Shown here piece by piece: positions 1 through 7,191 of a stretch of DNA of 64,000 bases. Position 1 is the stretch's first letter; the number at the start of each line of letters is the position of its first letter. Position numbers and translations under genes: made by a program. Source of the stretch: Rossellomorea aquimaris (lineage in GTDB: Bacteria; Bacillota; Bacilli; Bacillales; Fictibacillaceae); contig JAIVLN010000006.1 in NCBI GenBank assembly GCA_020524245.1, forward strand, positions 161,065-225,064. The letters run 5' to 3'. The notes under the pieces are model-generated. The model was not told the DNA's origin. It did no database searches and saw only the letters and a program-made list of their open reading frames with translations.

Positions 1-857
1 TGCGCGTACGTATCATGGTTACCAGGTGCAAGGTAGACAGGTACATCCAACTGTTGAAGCATACGATACGTTTCTTCATATTCATAGATATATTCTTGCG
101 GATTCATTTGACCATACATAAGGTCACCGGTTACGACAACAAAATCAGGATTCTTCAAGTTGACTTCTTTAATTGCTTTTTGCAGGTAGAGCCAACGATC
201 TTCTTCCTTGGCATCCCACATTCCTGCTTCTTTTAAGCGGCCTGGATCGATCGTCGACACATCGTCGTGGTTTCCAAGGTTACGTGGGGAACCGACGTGT
301 GTATCCGTCAGATGCAAGAATTCAAAGTCTTTGTTATACTCTTGAACGACTTTTACCGAGTGCGGTTGCTCATCCGTTTTACGTTGACCAGATGCAGTAT
401 ATGATACTTCAAGATCATACAATTCTTCTGGTACATTCTCAGGAATTTGGACGGTCACATCATAAATCCTTTCACTATCTTTCCAATGTGACTCTCCAGT
501 TGAAACCTTCTGAACAGGAAGATCGTATGTTTCAGTAAATGCAGAATGATTCGTCGGCTTCAATTTCACATCCCAGCCAGCTGCATGCTTACCTTGGCTA
601 TCAATTTGAACCGTAACGGTCTCGCCTTGTTTCTTGATTGCTGGGTTCCCGAATAGTGGATAAATGATGTCATTCACTTTCGGGTCGACAGCGATATTCG
701 GTACATCATCCAAATAGTTGGTTGTGTTTCCGATTCCACCGTCCTGTTTACCAGTTGTTCCTAACGGTCCGTTGATGGCACCATTAGCCCCTAGGGTTGG
801 AACGATAAGTGCAGCTGCTGTAATAACCGCAGCAATCGTCTTGAATTTATGCTTCAC
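1..857 (-). CDS. secreted calcineurin-like metallophosphoesterase (partial, C-terminus off the window)
   Basis: Open from a GTG start at 857 to the left edge, 285 codons read without a stop. An AGGAGGA ribosome site lies about 6 nt upstream of the start. The N-terminus (KHKFKTIAAVITAAALIVP) is a signal peptide with a hydrophobic core, so the product is exported. A beta-rich N-terminal segment of about 150 residues precedes the phosphoesterase core. Core motifs in order are LTDTHVG (D-x-H), VVTGDLMYG (GD) and APGNHD (GNHD), the metal ligands of the calcineurin-like superfamily; the remaining histidine motifs would lie outside the window. Substrate cannot be told. It is divergent from the nucleotidyltransferase-like gene at 979. 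Confidence 0.88.
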   Translation of the reverse strand, partial: MKHKFKTIAAVITAAALIVPTLGANGAINGPLGTTGKQDGGIGNTTNYLDDVPNIAVDPKVNDIIYPLFGNPAIKKQGETVTVQIDSQGKHAAGWDVKLKPTNHSAFTETYDLPVQKVSTGESHWKDSERIYDVTVQIPENVPEELYDLEVSYTASGQRKTDEQPHSVKVVQEYNKDFEFLHLTDTHVGSPRNLGNHDDVSTIDPGRLKEAGMWDAKEEDRWLYLQKAIKEVNLKNPDFVVVTGDLMYGQMNPQEYIYEYEETYRMLQQLDVPVYLAPGNHDTYA

Positions 858-905
858 GTTTGGTTCCTCCTCATTGTCTCTTTGTTGTTTTCGACAATAA
901 TCGTA

Positions 906-928
906 ACAAGTTATTGTAAAATACTTGT
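906..928. promoter_or_regulatory. inverted repeat in divergent promoter region
   Basis: ACAAGT and ACTTGT arms separated by 11 nt lie between the divergent phosphoesterase and nucleotidyltransferase-like genes. It could be an operator; the sequence alone does not name a regulator. Confidence 0.3.
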
Positions 929-978
929 GAATTTTTAATTACAAAACAAATTCAACCATAATTTACTAGGAGGATGTA

Positions 979-1533
979 ATGCAAAGGTATGTTTTGAACT
1001 ATATTACTAAAGTATTATATGAGTCGGATATTCGCTGGGCTGTCGGAGGCTCCAACGTTCTTGCTCACTACGGTTTGATTCAGTCACCCCGGGATATAGA
1101 CTTACTGATTGACATAAATGATGTAGACAAGACGTCACGCCTGATTGAAGAGAGCGCTTCATCTTTAGATGCTGAATCCTATCCTCCTTTTAAAACAGAG
1201 GTATTTAAAAGGTATCTAATGGATGAAACAGAGATTGATTTTATGGCTGGTTTTGCAATTGTGCATGAGAAAGGAATCTATCGTTATCATCTAAACGAAG
1301 AGTCAATAACGAATCGGGTTTTACTGGAGGGGTATCCATTACCGCTCAGCTCCATAGAAGATTGGTTCATCTTATATCAATTGATTCCGAATAAAGGTGA
1401 AAAGGCGGACCTGATCGAATTTTATTGGAAAGAAAACGGGATTCGTCACCCGTCGATTTTAAGAAAAGCGCTTGAACAACCATTGCCTGATCGAATCATC
1501 GAGAGAACGATGCATCTTCTAAATGAGGTGTGA
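979..1533 (+). CDS. nucleotidyltransferase-fold protein
   Basis: 184 residues, ATG with AGGAGG five bases upstream. Residues about 20-50 contain GGSNVLAHYGL followed by SPRDIDLLIDI. The GG(S) plus D-x-D pattern matches the polymerase-beta-type nucleotidyltransferase fold of AbiEii, MNT and DUF6036-like proteins. The rest is mixed alpha/beta with no added domain. An antitoxin partner such as an AbiEi or HEPN protein is not seen next to it; the next gene encodes a small membrane protein that starts just after its stop. Function could be nucleotide transfer to tRNA, a protein or a drug, and remains open. The fold assignment is fairly safe, the role is not. Confidence 0.7.
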   Translation: MQRYVLNYITKVLYESDIRWAVGGSNVLAHYGLIQSPRDIDLLIDINDVDKTSRLIEESASSLDAESYPPFKTEVFKRYLMDETEIDFMAGFAIVHEKGIYRYHLNEESITNRVLLEGYPLPLSSIEDWFILYQLIPNKGEKADLIEFYWKENGIRHPSILRKALEQPLPDRIIERTMHLLNEV

Positions 1534-1534
1534 A

Positions 1535-1738
1535 ATGTCTAAATACAAATCCGTAATCTTACTATTAACAGTTGTTTCGCAGGGAGCGGCCATTATTTTT
1601 TTATTTATCAATTTCTGGGTGTCCATTATGCTCTTCCTCTTGTATGGAGGGGCGATGCTCGTACTATTCATTTTATTGATCATTGAAAGAATAAGGGAGA
1701 AAGAGGAGGAAGACCAAAATGATTATAGTGACTACTGA
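1535..1738 (+). CDS. small two-helix membrane protein, unknown function
   Basis: About 67 residues from the ATG at 1535, preceded by GAGGTG; an in-frame ATG at 1523 lies inside the upstream gene and lacks a good ribosome site. Two hydrophobic helices (residues about 5-27 and 30-51) are followed by a charged tail, RIREKEEEDQNDYSDY. It starts two bases past the upstream stop and overlaps the following YbjQ gene by 20 bp, so it is translated within one operon. No recognised family. Confidence 0.6.
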   Translation: MSKYKSVILLLTVVSQGAAIIFLFINFWVSIMLFLLYGGAMLVLFILLIIERIREKEEEDQNDYSDY

Positions 1739-2036
1739 TGCTGTACCAGGGAAAGAGATCATTGAACTGAAGGGGTTTGTGAAGGGCAGTACGATTCAAG
1801 CTAAGCATGTCGGAAAAGATATTCTTGCTAGTCTGAAGACGATTGTTGGAGGAGAAATCAGAGAATATAACGAAATGATGGAACAGGCTCGAAAAATTGC
1901 CATTTCCCGAATGGTGGAAGATGCAAAGGCAAAAGGTGCGAATGCGATTGTGGCATGCCGCCTGCAAACATCATCTGTGATGTCTAATGCATCTGAGATC
2001 GTGGCGTACGGAACGGCGGTGTACATTAACGAGTAG
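1719..2036 (+). CDS. YbjQ/UPF0145 family protein
   Basis: 105 residues, ATG preceded by AGAGGAGG. The sequence fits the UPF0145 (YbjQ) family: a start like MIIVTTDAVPGKEI, a central VGGEIREYNEMMEQAR helix, and a GANAIVACRL strand near residue 75. Family members form pentameric rings of small alpha/beta subunits and are often labelled heavy-metal-binding, though biochemical support is weak. It overlaps the small membrane gene upstream and is followed 14 bp later by a GNAT gene, so all three are likely co-transcribed. Confidence 0.82.
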   Translation: MIIVTTDAVPGKEIIELKGFVKGSTIQAKHVGKDILASLKTIVGGEIREYNEMMEQARKIAISRMVEDAKAKGANAIVACRLQTSSVMSNASEIVAYGTAVYINE

Positions 2037-2050
2037 AGAGGGGAACGATC

Positions 2051-2557
2051 ATGATTGAATTCCGGAAGCTCGGACCAGAAGATGCATCTGATTATTATCA
2101 ATTAAGATTGGAAGGGTTGAAAAATTATCCTGAAGCCTTCGCATCCTCCTATGAAGAAGAAGTGAATCGATCGGTTGGAGATGTGAAGAAGAATATTGAA
2201 AAACAGGACAAATTTACGGCGGGTGCCTATTATGGTAAAGAACTCGTCGGTATAGGGACCTTTTTTCAACATACAAAAAAGAAAATGAAACACAAAGGTG
2301 AAATTGTCGGAGTCTATGTCAGTCAACATGTGCAAAGAAATGGGATCGGGTTCAAGCTCTTGGAGTATCTAGTTGAAGAAGCAAGTAGGATTGAGGACCT
2401 GGAACAGATTATGTTGACCGTCATGACCGAAAATCGCTCAGCCATCCGCTCATATGAGAAAATCGGTTTTGAATCGTATGGTGTCGAAGAGCGTTCGTTG
2501 AAAATCGACGGACTCTACTACGATGAGATGTTGATGAAACTCCATTTAAAGAAATAA
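2051..2557 (+). CDS. GNAT family N-acetyltransferase
   Basis: 168 residues, ATG with a GAGAGGGG ribosome site. The acetyl-CoA pyrophosphate-binding motif A is visible at about residues 88-108 (VGVYVSQHVQRNGIGFKLLE, the Q-x-x-G-x-G/A loop). It is followed by motif B (LTVMTENRSAIRSYEKIGFE), typical of GNAT enzymes acting on amines or protein N-termini. The substrate cannot be predicted. It is the last gene of the small operon, and a hairpin terminator follows directly. Confidence 0.88.
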   Translation: MIEFRKLGPEDASDYYQLRLEGLKNYPEAFASSYEEEVNRSVGDVKKNIEKQDKFTAGAYYGKELVGIGTFFQHTKKKMKHKGEIVGVYVSQHVQRNGIGFKLLEYLVEEASRIEDLEQIMLTVMTENRSAIRSYEKIGFESYGVEERSLKIDGLYYDEMLMKLHLKK

Positions 2558-2565
2558 ATCTTGGG

Positions 2566-2598
2566 GACTGATCAGATGGAATGGTCAGTCTCTTTCTA
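2566..2598 (+). terminator. intrinsic terminator after GNAT gene
   Basis: GACTGA/TCAGTC stem with a 13-nt loop, followed by a T-rich stretch (TCTTTCTATTTT). Confidence 0.6.
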
Positions 2599-2913
2599 TT
2601 TTACCAATCCAAAAAGCATCTACTTTTCCGCAAATTTTCCTCTTGCAACTTCTAAATACCCATCCTACTAGTGTAAAACTCTTGTTAATGCCATCGAATG
2701 TTCTGGTCCTAAAGTATGGGTGAAGGTATTTGGGGGTGCCTTTTATACCTAAATGAAATGGGTTTATCGGTTTTAAGTTCAAATTTTTTAAGTAAAAGAT
2801 AAATAAATAGGACTAAAATATGTAAAAAGTCCTGTCCCCTGTTTTATTTGTAAATTAAAAGTATGAGGATTGTGTGTCTTTTGTATTGGAAAAATATAAA
2901 ACCTAGGAAGAAG
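2599..2913. other. intergenic, no gene seen
   Basis: AT-rich spacer with many stops in all frames. A weak hairpin (AGGACT/AGTCCT around 2808-2833) is the only structure noticed. Confidence 0.5.
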
Positions 2914-2942
2914 TTAGTACGAAATATTCTGAAAAATATAAG
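2914..2942 (+). promoter_or_regulatory. candidate sigma-A promoter for the pilus operon
   Basis: TTAGTA, 17-nt spacer, TATAAG. It would start the transcript about 70 nt before the c-di-GMP aptamer. The -35 is weak, so the call is tentative. Confidence 0.4.
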
Positions 2943-3017
2943 CGTATCGACGGATGTCTAATATTAACAGCTTTCGTATGATGAAAATACAAGATATCGG
3001 ATTCAACGACAAACATC

Positions 3018-3114
3018 GCTGAATCTCGATAAAGGCAAAACTGGTGAAAGCCAGTGGCGCAAAACTACAGGGGCTAAGGTGCAGTTGCACTAAGCCAGCC
3101 AGTTACCGAAAGAT
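3018..3114 (+). promoter_or_regulatory. cyclic-di-GMP-I (GEMM-I) riboswitch aptamer
   Basis: The stretch matches the remembered GEMM-I consensus feature by feature. There is a GATAAAGGCAAA entry and a first hairpin CTGG-TGAAAG-CCAG with a GAAA tetraloop. Next come the conserved GGCGCAAA, then GGGCTAAGGTG...CACTAAGCCAGCC (second hairpin with CTAA and AGCCAGCC), and a closing TTACCG. P1 can pair CGATAA (3027-3032) with TTACCG (3103-3108). It sits about 85 nt upstream of the DUF192/Flp pilus operon and is followed by a strong terminator, so it very likely couples intracellular c-di-GMP to pilus transcription. Confidence 0.9.
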
Positions 3115-3140
3115 CGTAGGGGTGTTTTTGTTTTGCGCAT

Positions 3141-3174
3141 GTACCCTGCTTTCGGTAAAGGCAGGGTACTTTTT
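3141..3174 (+). terminator. riboswitch-controlled intrinsic terminator
   Basis: Perfect 9-bp stem GTACCCTGC/GCAGGGTAC followed by T5. The loop and upper stem (3149-3158, CTTTCGGTAA) are the exact reverse complement of 3103-3112 (TTACCGAAAG), which is also the 3' strand of aptamer P1. This supplies a ready antiterminator. Inferred logic: when ligand stabilises P1, the terminator is free to form and the operon is OFF. Confidence 0.85.
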
Positions 3175-3197
3175 GTTGAAGAGGGAGGTGGAAGTAA

Positions 3198-3560
3198 GTG
3201 GAACTGATTAACCTGACGAACGGGATCGTCATCGCGGAGAAAACCATTCCCGCATATTCATTTTTTAAAAGATTAAAAGGACTTATGTTTACTTCATCAT
3301 TTCCCGAAGGTTATGCCGTCCACATACAACCCTGTCGATCGATCCATACGTATTTTATGAAATACGAAATTGACGTACTTTACCTCAATAATGATATGGA
3401 AATCATTGCCGCGGAAAGCTACGTCCGTCCCGGAACGGTGGGAAAACATCATAAAGGGACTACGTCTGTCATCGAGATACCAGCAGGAACCATCCACAAG
3501 ACGAAAATCAAACCTGGACAAGTTGTCCAAATACAAAATTTAAAGGAGCGAGTATCATAA
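3198..3560 (+). CDS. DUF192 family protein at head of Tad operon
   Basis: 120 residues, GTG start with GGAGGTG eight bases upstream. It carries DUF192 hallmarks: RLKGLMF near residue 27, then a CRSIHTYFMKYEIDVLYLN segment (residues 48-66) and a VIEIPAGT motif near residue 92. There is no signal peptide here, although many family members are exported. It is the first gene after the c-di-GMP riboswitch and its TAA overlaps the pilin ATG (TAATG), so it is translated together with the Flp pilin. The family has no settled function; placement suggests a part in pilus assembly or processing. Confidence 0.85.
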   Translation: MELINLTNGIVIAEKTIPAYSFFKRLKGLMFTSSFPEGYAVHIQPCRSIHTYFMKYEIDVLYLNNDMEIIAAESYVRPGTVGKHHKGTTSVIEIPAGTIHKTKIKPGQVVQIQNLKERVS

Positions 3561-3745
3561 TGGAAAAATTAAAAGCATTGATCACTGAAGAGCAAGGACA
3601 AGGTATGACTGAGTATGGACTAGTATTGGGATTGATCGCAGTAGCGGCGGTTGGATCATTGGCATTATTAAGAGATGAAATCGTTGAAATGTACCAAAGT
3701 GTAGTTGATCTTGTGACAAACCGAGACACAGGTGGAACAATCTAA
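3560..3745 (+). CDS. flp: Flp/Fap-type (type IVb) pilin
   Basis: 61 residues, the usual size for Flp prepilins. A short polar leader (MEKLKALITEEQG) precedes the processing motif EEQG/QGMTEYGLVLGLIAV, with Gly at -1 and Glu-Tyr at +5/+6. A hydrophobic helix follows, then a short acidic/polar tail ending DTGGTI. It should be cut by the CpaA-type prepilin peptidase encoded next and polymerised by TadA/B/C. An AAGGAG site lies upstream and the gene overlaps the DUF192 stop. A strong terminator directly follows, which would keep pilin mRNA in excess over the assembly machinery. Confidence 0.95.
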   Translation: MEKLKALITEEQGQGMTEYGLVLGLIAVAAVGSLALLRDEIVEMYQSVVDLVTNRDTGGTI

Positions 3746-3754
3746 TTCTGGTAT

Positions 3755-3788
3755 GGCCTTACGTTGAAAAAACGTAAGGCCGTTTTTT
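3755..3788 (+). terminator. internal (partial) terminator between flp and cpaA
   Basis: Perfect 11-bp stem GGCCTTACGTT/AACGTAAGGCC with GAAAA loop, followed by G and T6. It lies inside the operon after the pilin gene, so it probably acts as an attenuator giving high pilin to machinery ratios. Confidence 0.85.
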
Positions 3789-3811
3789 CAAGAGGAATTG
3801 AGGGATTGAGA

Positions 3812-4327
3812 ATGTTGTTTAATCTCATTTTAATCATAGTTTTAATTGTCTGTGTTATTACAGATGTAAGAAAGCGACTCATTTATAATAAGGTGATTTT
3901 CCCCGCACTTATACTTTCATTCCTATTACATCTTTTCTTTAATGGATGGTCAGGCTTAGGCACTTCTCTACTTGGTTTTTTGATTGGTTTTGGAATATTG
4001 TTGATTCCATATTTCATGGGTGGTATGGGTGCAGGAGATGTGAAGCTTCTTGCACTGATAGGGGCTTTGAAAGGACCAGCTTTCGTAGTGAATACCTCCA
4101 TTTATATGGCTTTGTTAGGCGGGGTGATTGCACTCGGAATCCTTATATTTAGTGGTGGAGCGGTCAAGAGATTTAGATATTACATCTCTTGGCTCTATGC
4201 AAAGAAAAGCGGACTTAAAGTACCGTTAGCTCTGACGAAAGAATCAATGAAAACATCTTACCCTTATGGTGTTGCGATTGCAGGAGGAGCTATCCTTAGT
4301 ATTGTCGGGAAGGTGTGGATTTCATGA
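3812..4327 (+). CDS. cpaA: A24-family prepilin peptidase (CpaA/TadV)
   Basis: 171 residues from the ATG at 3812, which has GAGGG seven bases upstream; an in-frame TTG at 3764 lies within the terminator hairpin and is rejected. It is polytopic with about six hydrophobic segments. The two catalytic aspartates of type IV prepilin peptidases are visible: ITDVRKRLIYN near residue 17 and GGMGAGDVKLLALIG near residue 75. It lacks the N-terminal methylase domain, as usual for CpaA/TadV. It should process the Flp pilin and TadE-like pseudopilins. Its stop overlaps the tadE start (ATGA). Confidence 0.93.
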   Translation: MLFNLILIIVLIVCVITDVRKRLIYNKVIFPALILSFLLHLFFNGWSGLGTSLLGFLIGFGILLIPYFMGGMGAGDVKLLALIGALKGPAFVVNTSIYMALLGGVIALGILIFSGGAVKRFRYYISWLYAKKSGLKVPLALTKESMKTSYPYGVAIAGGAILSIVGKVWIS

Positions 4328-4707
4328 TCAAAGGTGAGAAGGGACAATCTCTGGTTGAGATGGCATTGGCTCTCCCTCTACTATTAATCATTTTGATGGG
4401 GATCTTTGATGTCGGGAGAATCATGTATACATATATGCACCTTCAGTTAGCTACGCAAGAGACGGTCCGGCTTGGAGGTTTGGGACGGGATGATACTGCC
4501 ATTACAGAATTTGCCCGTGATTATATTCATGTAGGTGATCCCTCTAAACTACAGGTTATCATTACGCCAGATGATGCGACGAGAAGATCGGGAGACTATG
4601 TAAACGTTACATTAGGATATCCAGTAGAATATGTAACCCCATTCATATCCAATGTATTGCCTTCACCGGTAAACGTAAAAACCGATTCCACGATTCGAGT
4701 GGAATGA
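4324..4707 (+). CDS. tadE: TadE-like minor pilin
   Basis: 127 residues from the ATG overlapping the cpaA stop. The N-terminus KGEKGQSLVEMALALPLLLIILMGIFDVGR is the TadE signature: G-Q-S-L-V-E with Glu at +5 of a prepilin-like cleavage site, then a hydrophobic helix. A roughly 95-residue extracytoplasmic domain follows. TadE proteins are minor, pseudopilin-like components of Tad pili. The gene is followed by the TadG-like gene after a GGAGG site. Confidence 0.9.
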   Translation: MIKGEKGQSLVEMALALPLLLIILMGIFDVGRIMYTYMHLQLATQETVRLGGLGRDDTAITEFARDYIHVGDPSKLQVIITPDDATRRSGDYVNVTLGYPVEYVTPFISNVLPSPVNVKTDSTIRVE

Positions 4708-4724
4708 TGAGGAGGCGTTTTTAA

Positions 4725-5648
4725 GTGAAAAGGTTAAACCTTATGAAGGAAGAAGCGGGGAGTTCAATCATCCTGGTTGGCCTGTCGTTAGTTGCCCTTA
4801 TTGGAATTATGGGACTTGTTATTGACGGGGGATCCTTATATATGGCAAAAAGCCATCTCCAAAAAGTCGCAAATGCTGCAGCCTTGTCCGGGGCGCAGGA
4901 ACTGACTGTCAATGAAAATGAAGTTCGGAATGTCGTCAATAATATTTTAAACGACCATACTGAATTGGACACTCTAGAATCAATCTCAGTCAAAATGAAA
5001 GATGAAGTGAGGGTAAAGCTGACGAAAGAGGTTCCTATGTATTTTTCAAACCTGTTCGGATTTGAATCCGTACCTGTAACAGTACAAGCTGCAGCAGAAA
5101 TTGGAACTATGTCGGAAGCAATGGGGGTAGCACCGTTAGGAATCGACGATTCGGTTCCTTTGGAATTTCACAAGGAATATCGGTTGAAGGTAGGTCCTCA
5201 AGACAACGATACAGGTGTATTTGGAATATTAGCCTTAGGTGGGACGGGATCCAAAACCTATGAAGAAAATTTGAGAAACGGCTATCAGGATGTAATTAAG
5301 TGGAATGATGTCATCGATACAGAGACGGGGAATGTGGCAGGTAAAACAAGGTCCGTAATTAATGAACTTGTCAATCAGTGCTCTGTATCGGCTGAAGAAA
5401 TGATTGCAGGAGCCAATCCTCGAGACTGTGGAAGGATCTTGCTGATTCCCGTATTTACACCTGAAGATGGGGATCAGAACCAATTAAAATCAATCAGGGT
5501 AACCGGTTTTTCTTACTTTTACATATTAGAACCAATGGACCCAAAAAGCACGGAAATTGTAGGGATGTTTGTTGAACGGGCAGGAACAGGAATTGTAGAT
5601 CCCACAATTGTAAACAAAGGGGCATATGGGATTAGACTAACAGAGTAG
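4725..5648 (+). CDS. tadG: TadG-like pilus-assembly protein
   Basis: 307 residues, GTG start with GGAGG nine bases upstream. Residues 8-40 (EEAGSSIILVGLSLVALIGIM then GLVIDGGSLYMAKSHLQ) match the N-terminal TadG/TadE-like Flp pilus-assembly domain: one membrane helix followed by the conserved D-G-G/A...Q motif and an alanine-rich helix. The remainder is a large extracytoplasmic region with a possible disulfide pair (residues near CSVSAEEMIAGANPRDC). It lacks an obvious von Willebrand domain, unlike classical TadG. Located between tadE and cpaB. Confidence 0.82.
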   Translation: MKRLNLMKEEAGSSIILVGLSLVALIGIMGLVIDGGSLYMAKSHLQKVANAAALSGAQELTVNENEVRNVVNNILNDHTELDTLESISVKMKDEVRVKLTKEVPMYFSNLFGFESVPVTVQAAAEIGTMSEAMGVAPLGIDDSVPLEFHKEYRLKVGPQDNDTGVFGILALGGTGSKTYEENLRNGYQDVIKWNDVIDTETGNVAGKTRSVINELVNQCSVSAEEMIAGANPRDCGRILLIPVFTPEDGDQNQLKSIRVTGFSYFYILEPMDPKSTEIVGMFVERAGTGIVDPTIVNKGAYGIRLTE

Positions 5649-5657
5649 GTGAACATT

Positions 5658-6335
5658 TTGAGGTCAAAACTTGTACTGATATTAGCGATTGTAATGGGAT
5701 TAATTACAACGGTATTATTTTTTAACTACATGAAACAGTATGATGCCGAAACCGTTGCAAGCAAAACAAAGATAGAGGTTGTTGTTGCGGTAAGCGAAAT
5801 AAAACGAAATATGCCGATCACGAAAGATCTGCTGGAGATCAAGATGCTCCCAGAGGAAGGCGTCCACCCAAATGCATTAAAGAAAGTGGAGGATGCAGTC
5901 GGACAGTATGCAACAGCAGATATCGTGAAAGGTGAAGCCGTCCTTTCCAATCATTTGCAAAACTCGAAGGAAGAGTCATTATTTGTTTCAAGGAAGGTAA
6001 GGGAAGGGTTCCGTGCTGTATCGGTAGGATTAAACCTGCCTCAGTCTGTTACAAATTTGATTGAGCCTGAGGATCAAGTGGATGTCATTGGAACGAAAAA
6101 AGAAGGAGATAAGCAAGTTTCAACCTTTGTAGTTGAAAACGTAAGGGTCCTTGCTGTAGGGAGACGGATGGTAGAAACGACAGAAGGACAACCCTATGTC
6201 GAATACACCTCAGCAACTGTCGAAGTGCTTCCAAATGAGGCTGTAAAGCTTGTAAACGCTTTAGAATCAGGTACTGTGCATTTCGCCCTTCGAACAAGAG
6301 TCCAGCCTGACAAGGAGGCTGCATCAGATGACTGA
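5658..6335 (+). CDS. cpaB: Flp pilus assembly protein CpaB/RcpC (SAF domain)
   Basis: About 225 residues. The TTG at 5658 has AGGTGA five bases upstream; the in-frame GTG at 5649 lacks a ribosome site. One N-terminal membrane helix is followed by a SAF-like domain (IEVVVAVSEIKRNMPITKDLLEIKMLP) and a beta-clip C-terminal region (NLIEPEDQVDVIGTKK). In diderms CpaB/RcpC works near the secretin; monoderm Tad operons retain it without one, and no secretin is present here. It overlaps cpaE by 8 bp. Confidence 0.88.
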   Translation: MRSKLVLILAIVMGLITTVLFFNYMKQYDAETVASKTKIEVVVAVSEIKRNMPITKDLLEIKMLPEEGVHPNALKKVEDAVGQYATADIVKGEAVLSNHLQNSKEESLFVSRKVREGFRAVSVGLNLPQSVTNLIEPEDQVDVIGTKKEGDKQVSTFVVENVRVLAVGRRMVETTEGQPYVEYTSATVEVLPNEAVKLVNALESGTVHFALRTRVQPDKEAASDD

Positions 6336-7191
6336 TACAACAGTAGAAACAGTTGAAAAGGAAGTTAAACAAAAGCATAAACGCGGTGAAATGATTACCG
6401 TTTGCAGTGCGAAAGGTGGAGTTGGCCGTACAACAATGACGGTCAACTTGGCCGTTGCTTTATGTAAGAAGAACATTAAAGTCGGTATTCTAGATGGGAA
6501 TTTCATGTTTGGTGACGTCGGATTAGCAATGGATTTACAGGCAGCATTTACGGTTAAAGATGTCATTGAAGATATTGAAGAACTGGATGAAGTAAGTTTA
6601 TCCAGTTATTTCAGTCGTCACGAAAGTGGAGTGAAAATATTGGCGGCTCCAGATCGTCCGGAGTATTCAGAGTTAGTTACCAAGGATAATGTCAGCAAGA
6701 TACTGGATTTAATGCTCACTCAGCTTGATTATGTGATTGTCGATACCGGAGTAGGATTGCAAGATCAAACCCTGTCATTGATTGAAAAAGCGGATCAAGT
6801 TCTTATGCTGACCAATTTAGAGATGGCGACATTAAAAAATACGAAACTGATGCTTGAAACACTCGAAACACTTGATTTAAGAGATAAGGTCACAACTGTA
6901 ATCAATCGTTCAACGATGGAAAGTGTCATCAATGCTTCGGATGTTCCTGATATTTTAGAAGATTATCAACCTTATTATATTCCGAATGATTTTCAAATTG
7001 CTTCCCAGTCCCTCAATATCGGTATACCCTTTGTGATAAATCAAAGAAAGACAGAGCTTGCAAAGGCGGTCTATAAGATGGCAGAACAGTTGACCTCCAG
7101 GAGGGAAATCAAGGTGTATGAATCTGAAGAACCTTCCTTTCTTTCAAAGCTCTTTCAAAAGTCTAAACGAAGCAAGGAGGGAACGAATTGA
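6328..7191 (+). CDS. cpaE: CpaE/TadZ-like ParA-superfamily ATPase
   Basis: 287 residues. A deviant Walker A motif, SAKGGVGRTTMTVNLAVAL (residues about 28-46), is followed by ILDGNFMFGDVGLAMDL and VIVDTGVGL, the MinD/ParA-type switch segments. The N-terminal receiver-like domain of long CpaE proteins is absent; only about 22 charged residues precede the ATPase. CpaE/TadZ localises Tad machinery at the membrane. The start overlaps the cpaB end by 8 bp and the stop overlaps the cpaF TTG, indicating translational coupling. Confidence 0.9.
   Translation: MTDTTVETVEKEVKQKHKRGEMITVCSAKGGVGRTTMTVNLAVALCKKNIKVGILDGNFMFGDVGLAMDLQAAFTVKDVIEDIEELDEVSLSSYFSRHESGVKILAAPDRPEYSELVTKDNVSKILDLMLTQLDYVIVDTGVGLQDQTLSLIEKADQVLMLTNLEMATLKNTKLMLETLETLDLRDKVTTVINRSTMESVINASDVPDILEDYQPYYIPNDFQIASQSLNIGIPFVINQRKTELAKAVYKMAEQLTSRREIKVYESEEPSFLSKLFQKSKRSKEGTN

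Noticed and set aside
2585..2782. Minus-strand ORF of 65 codons
   Set aside because: It lies in a terminator and AT-rich spacer, has no ribosome site, and its protein has no plausible pattern.
3764..3811. Upstream TTG start for cpaA
   Set aside because: It lies within the post-flp terminator hairpin; ATG 3812 has GAGGG at proper spacing and starts directly with the first membrane helix.
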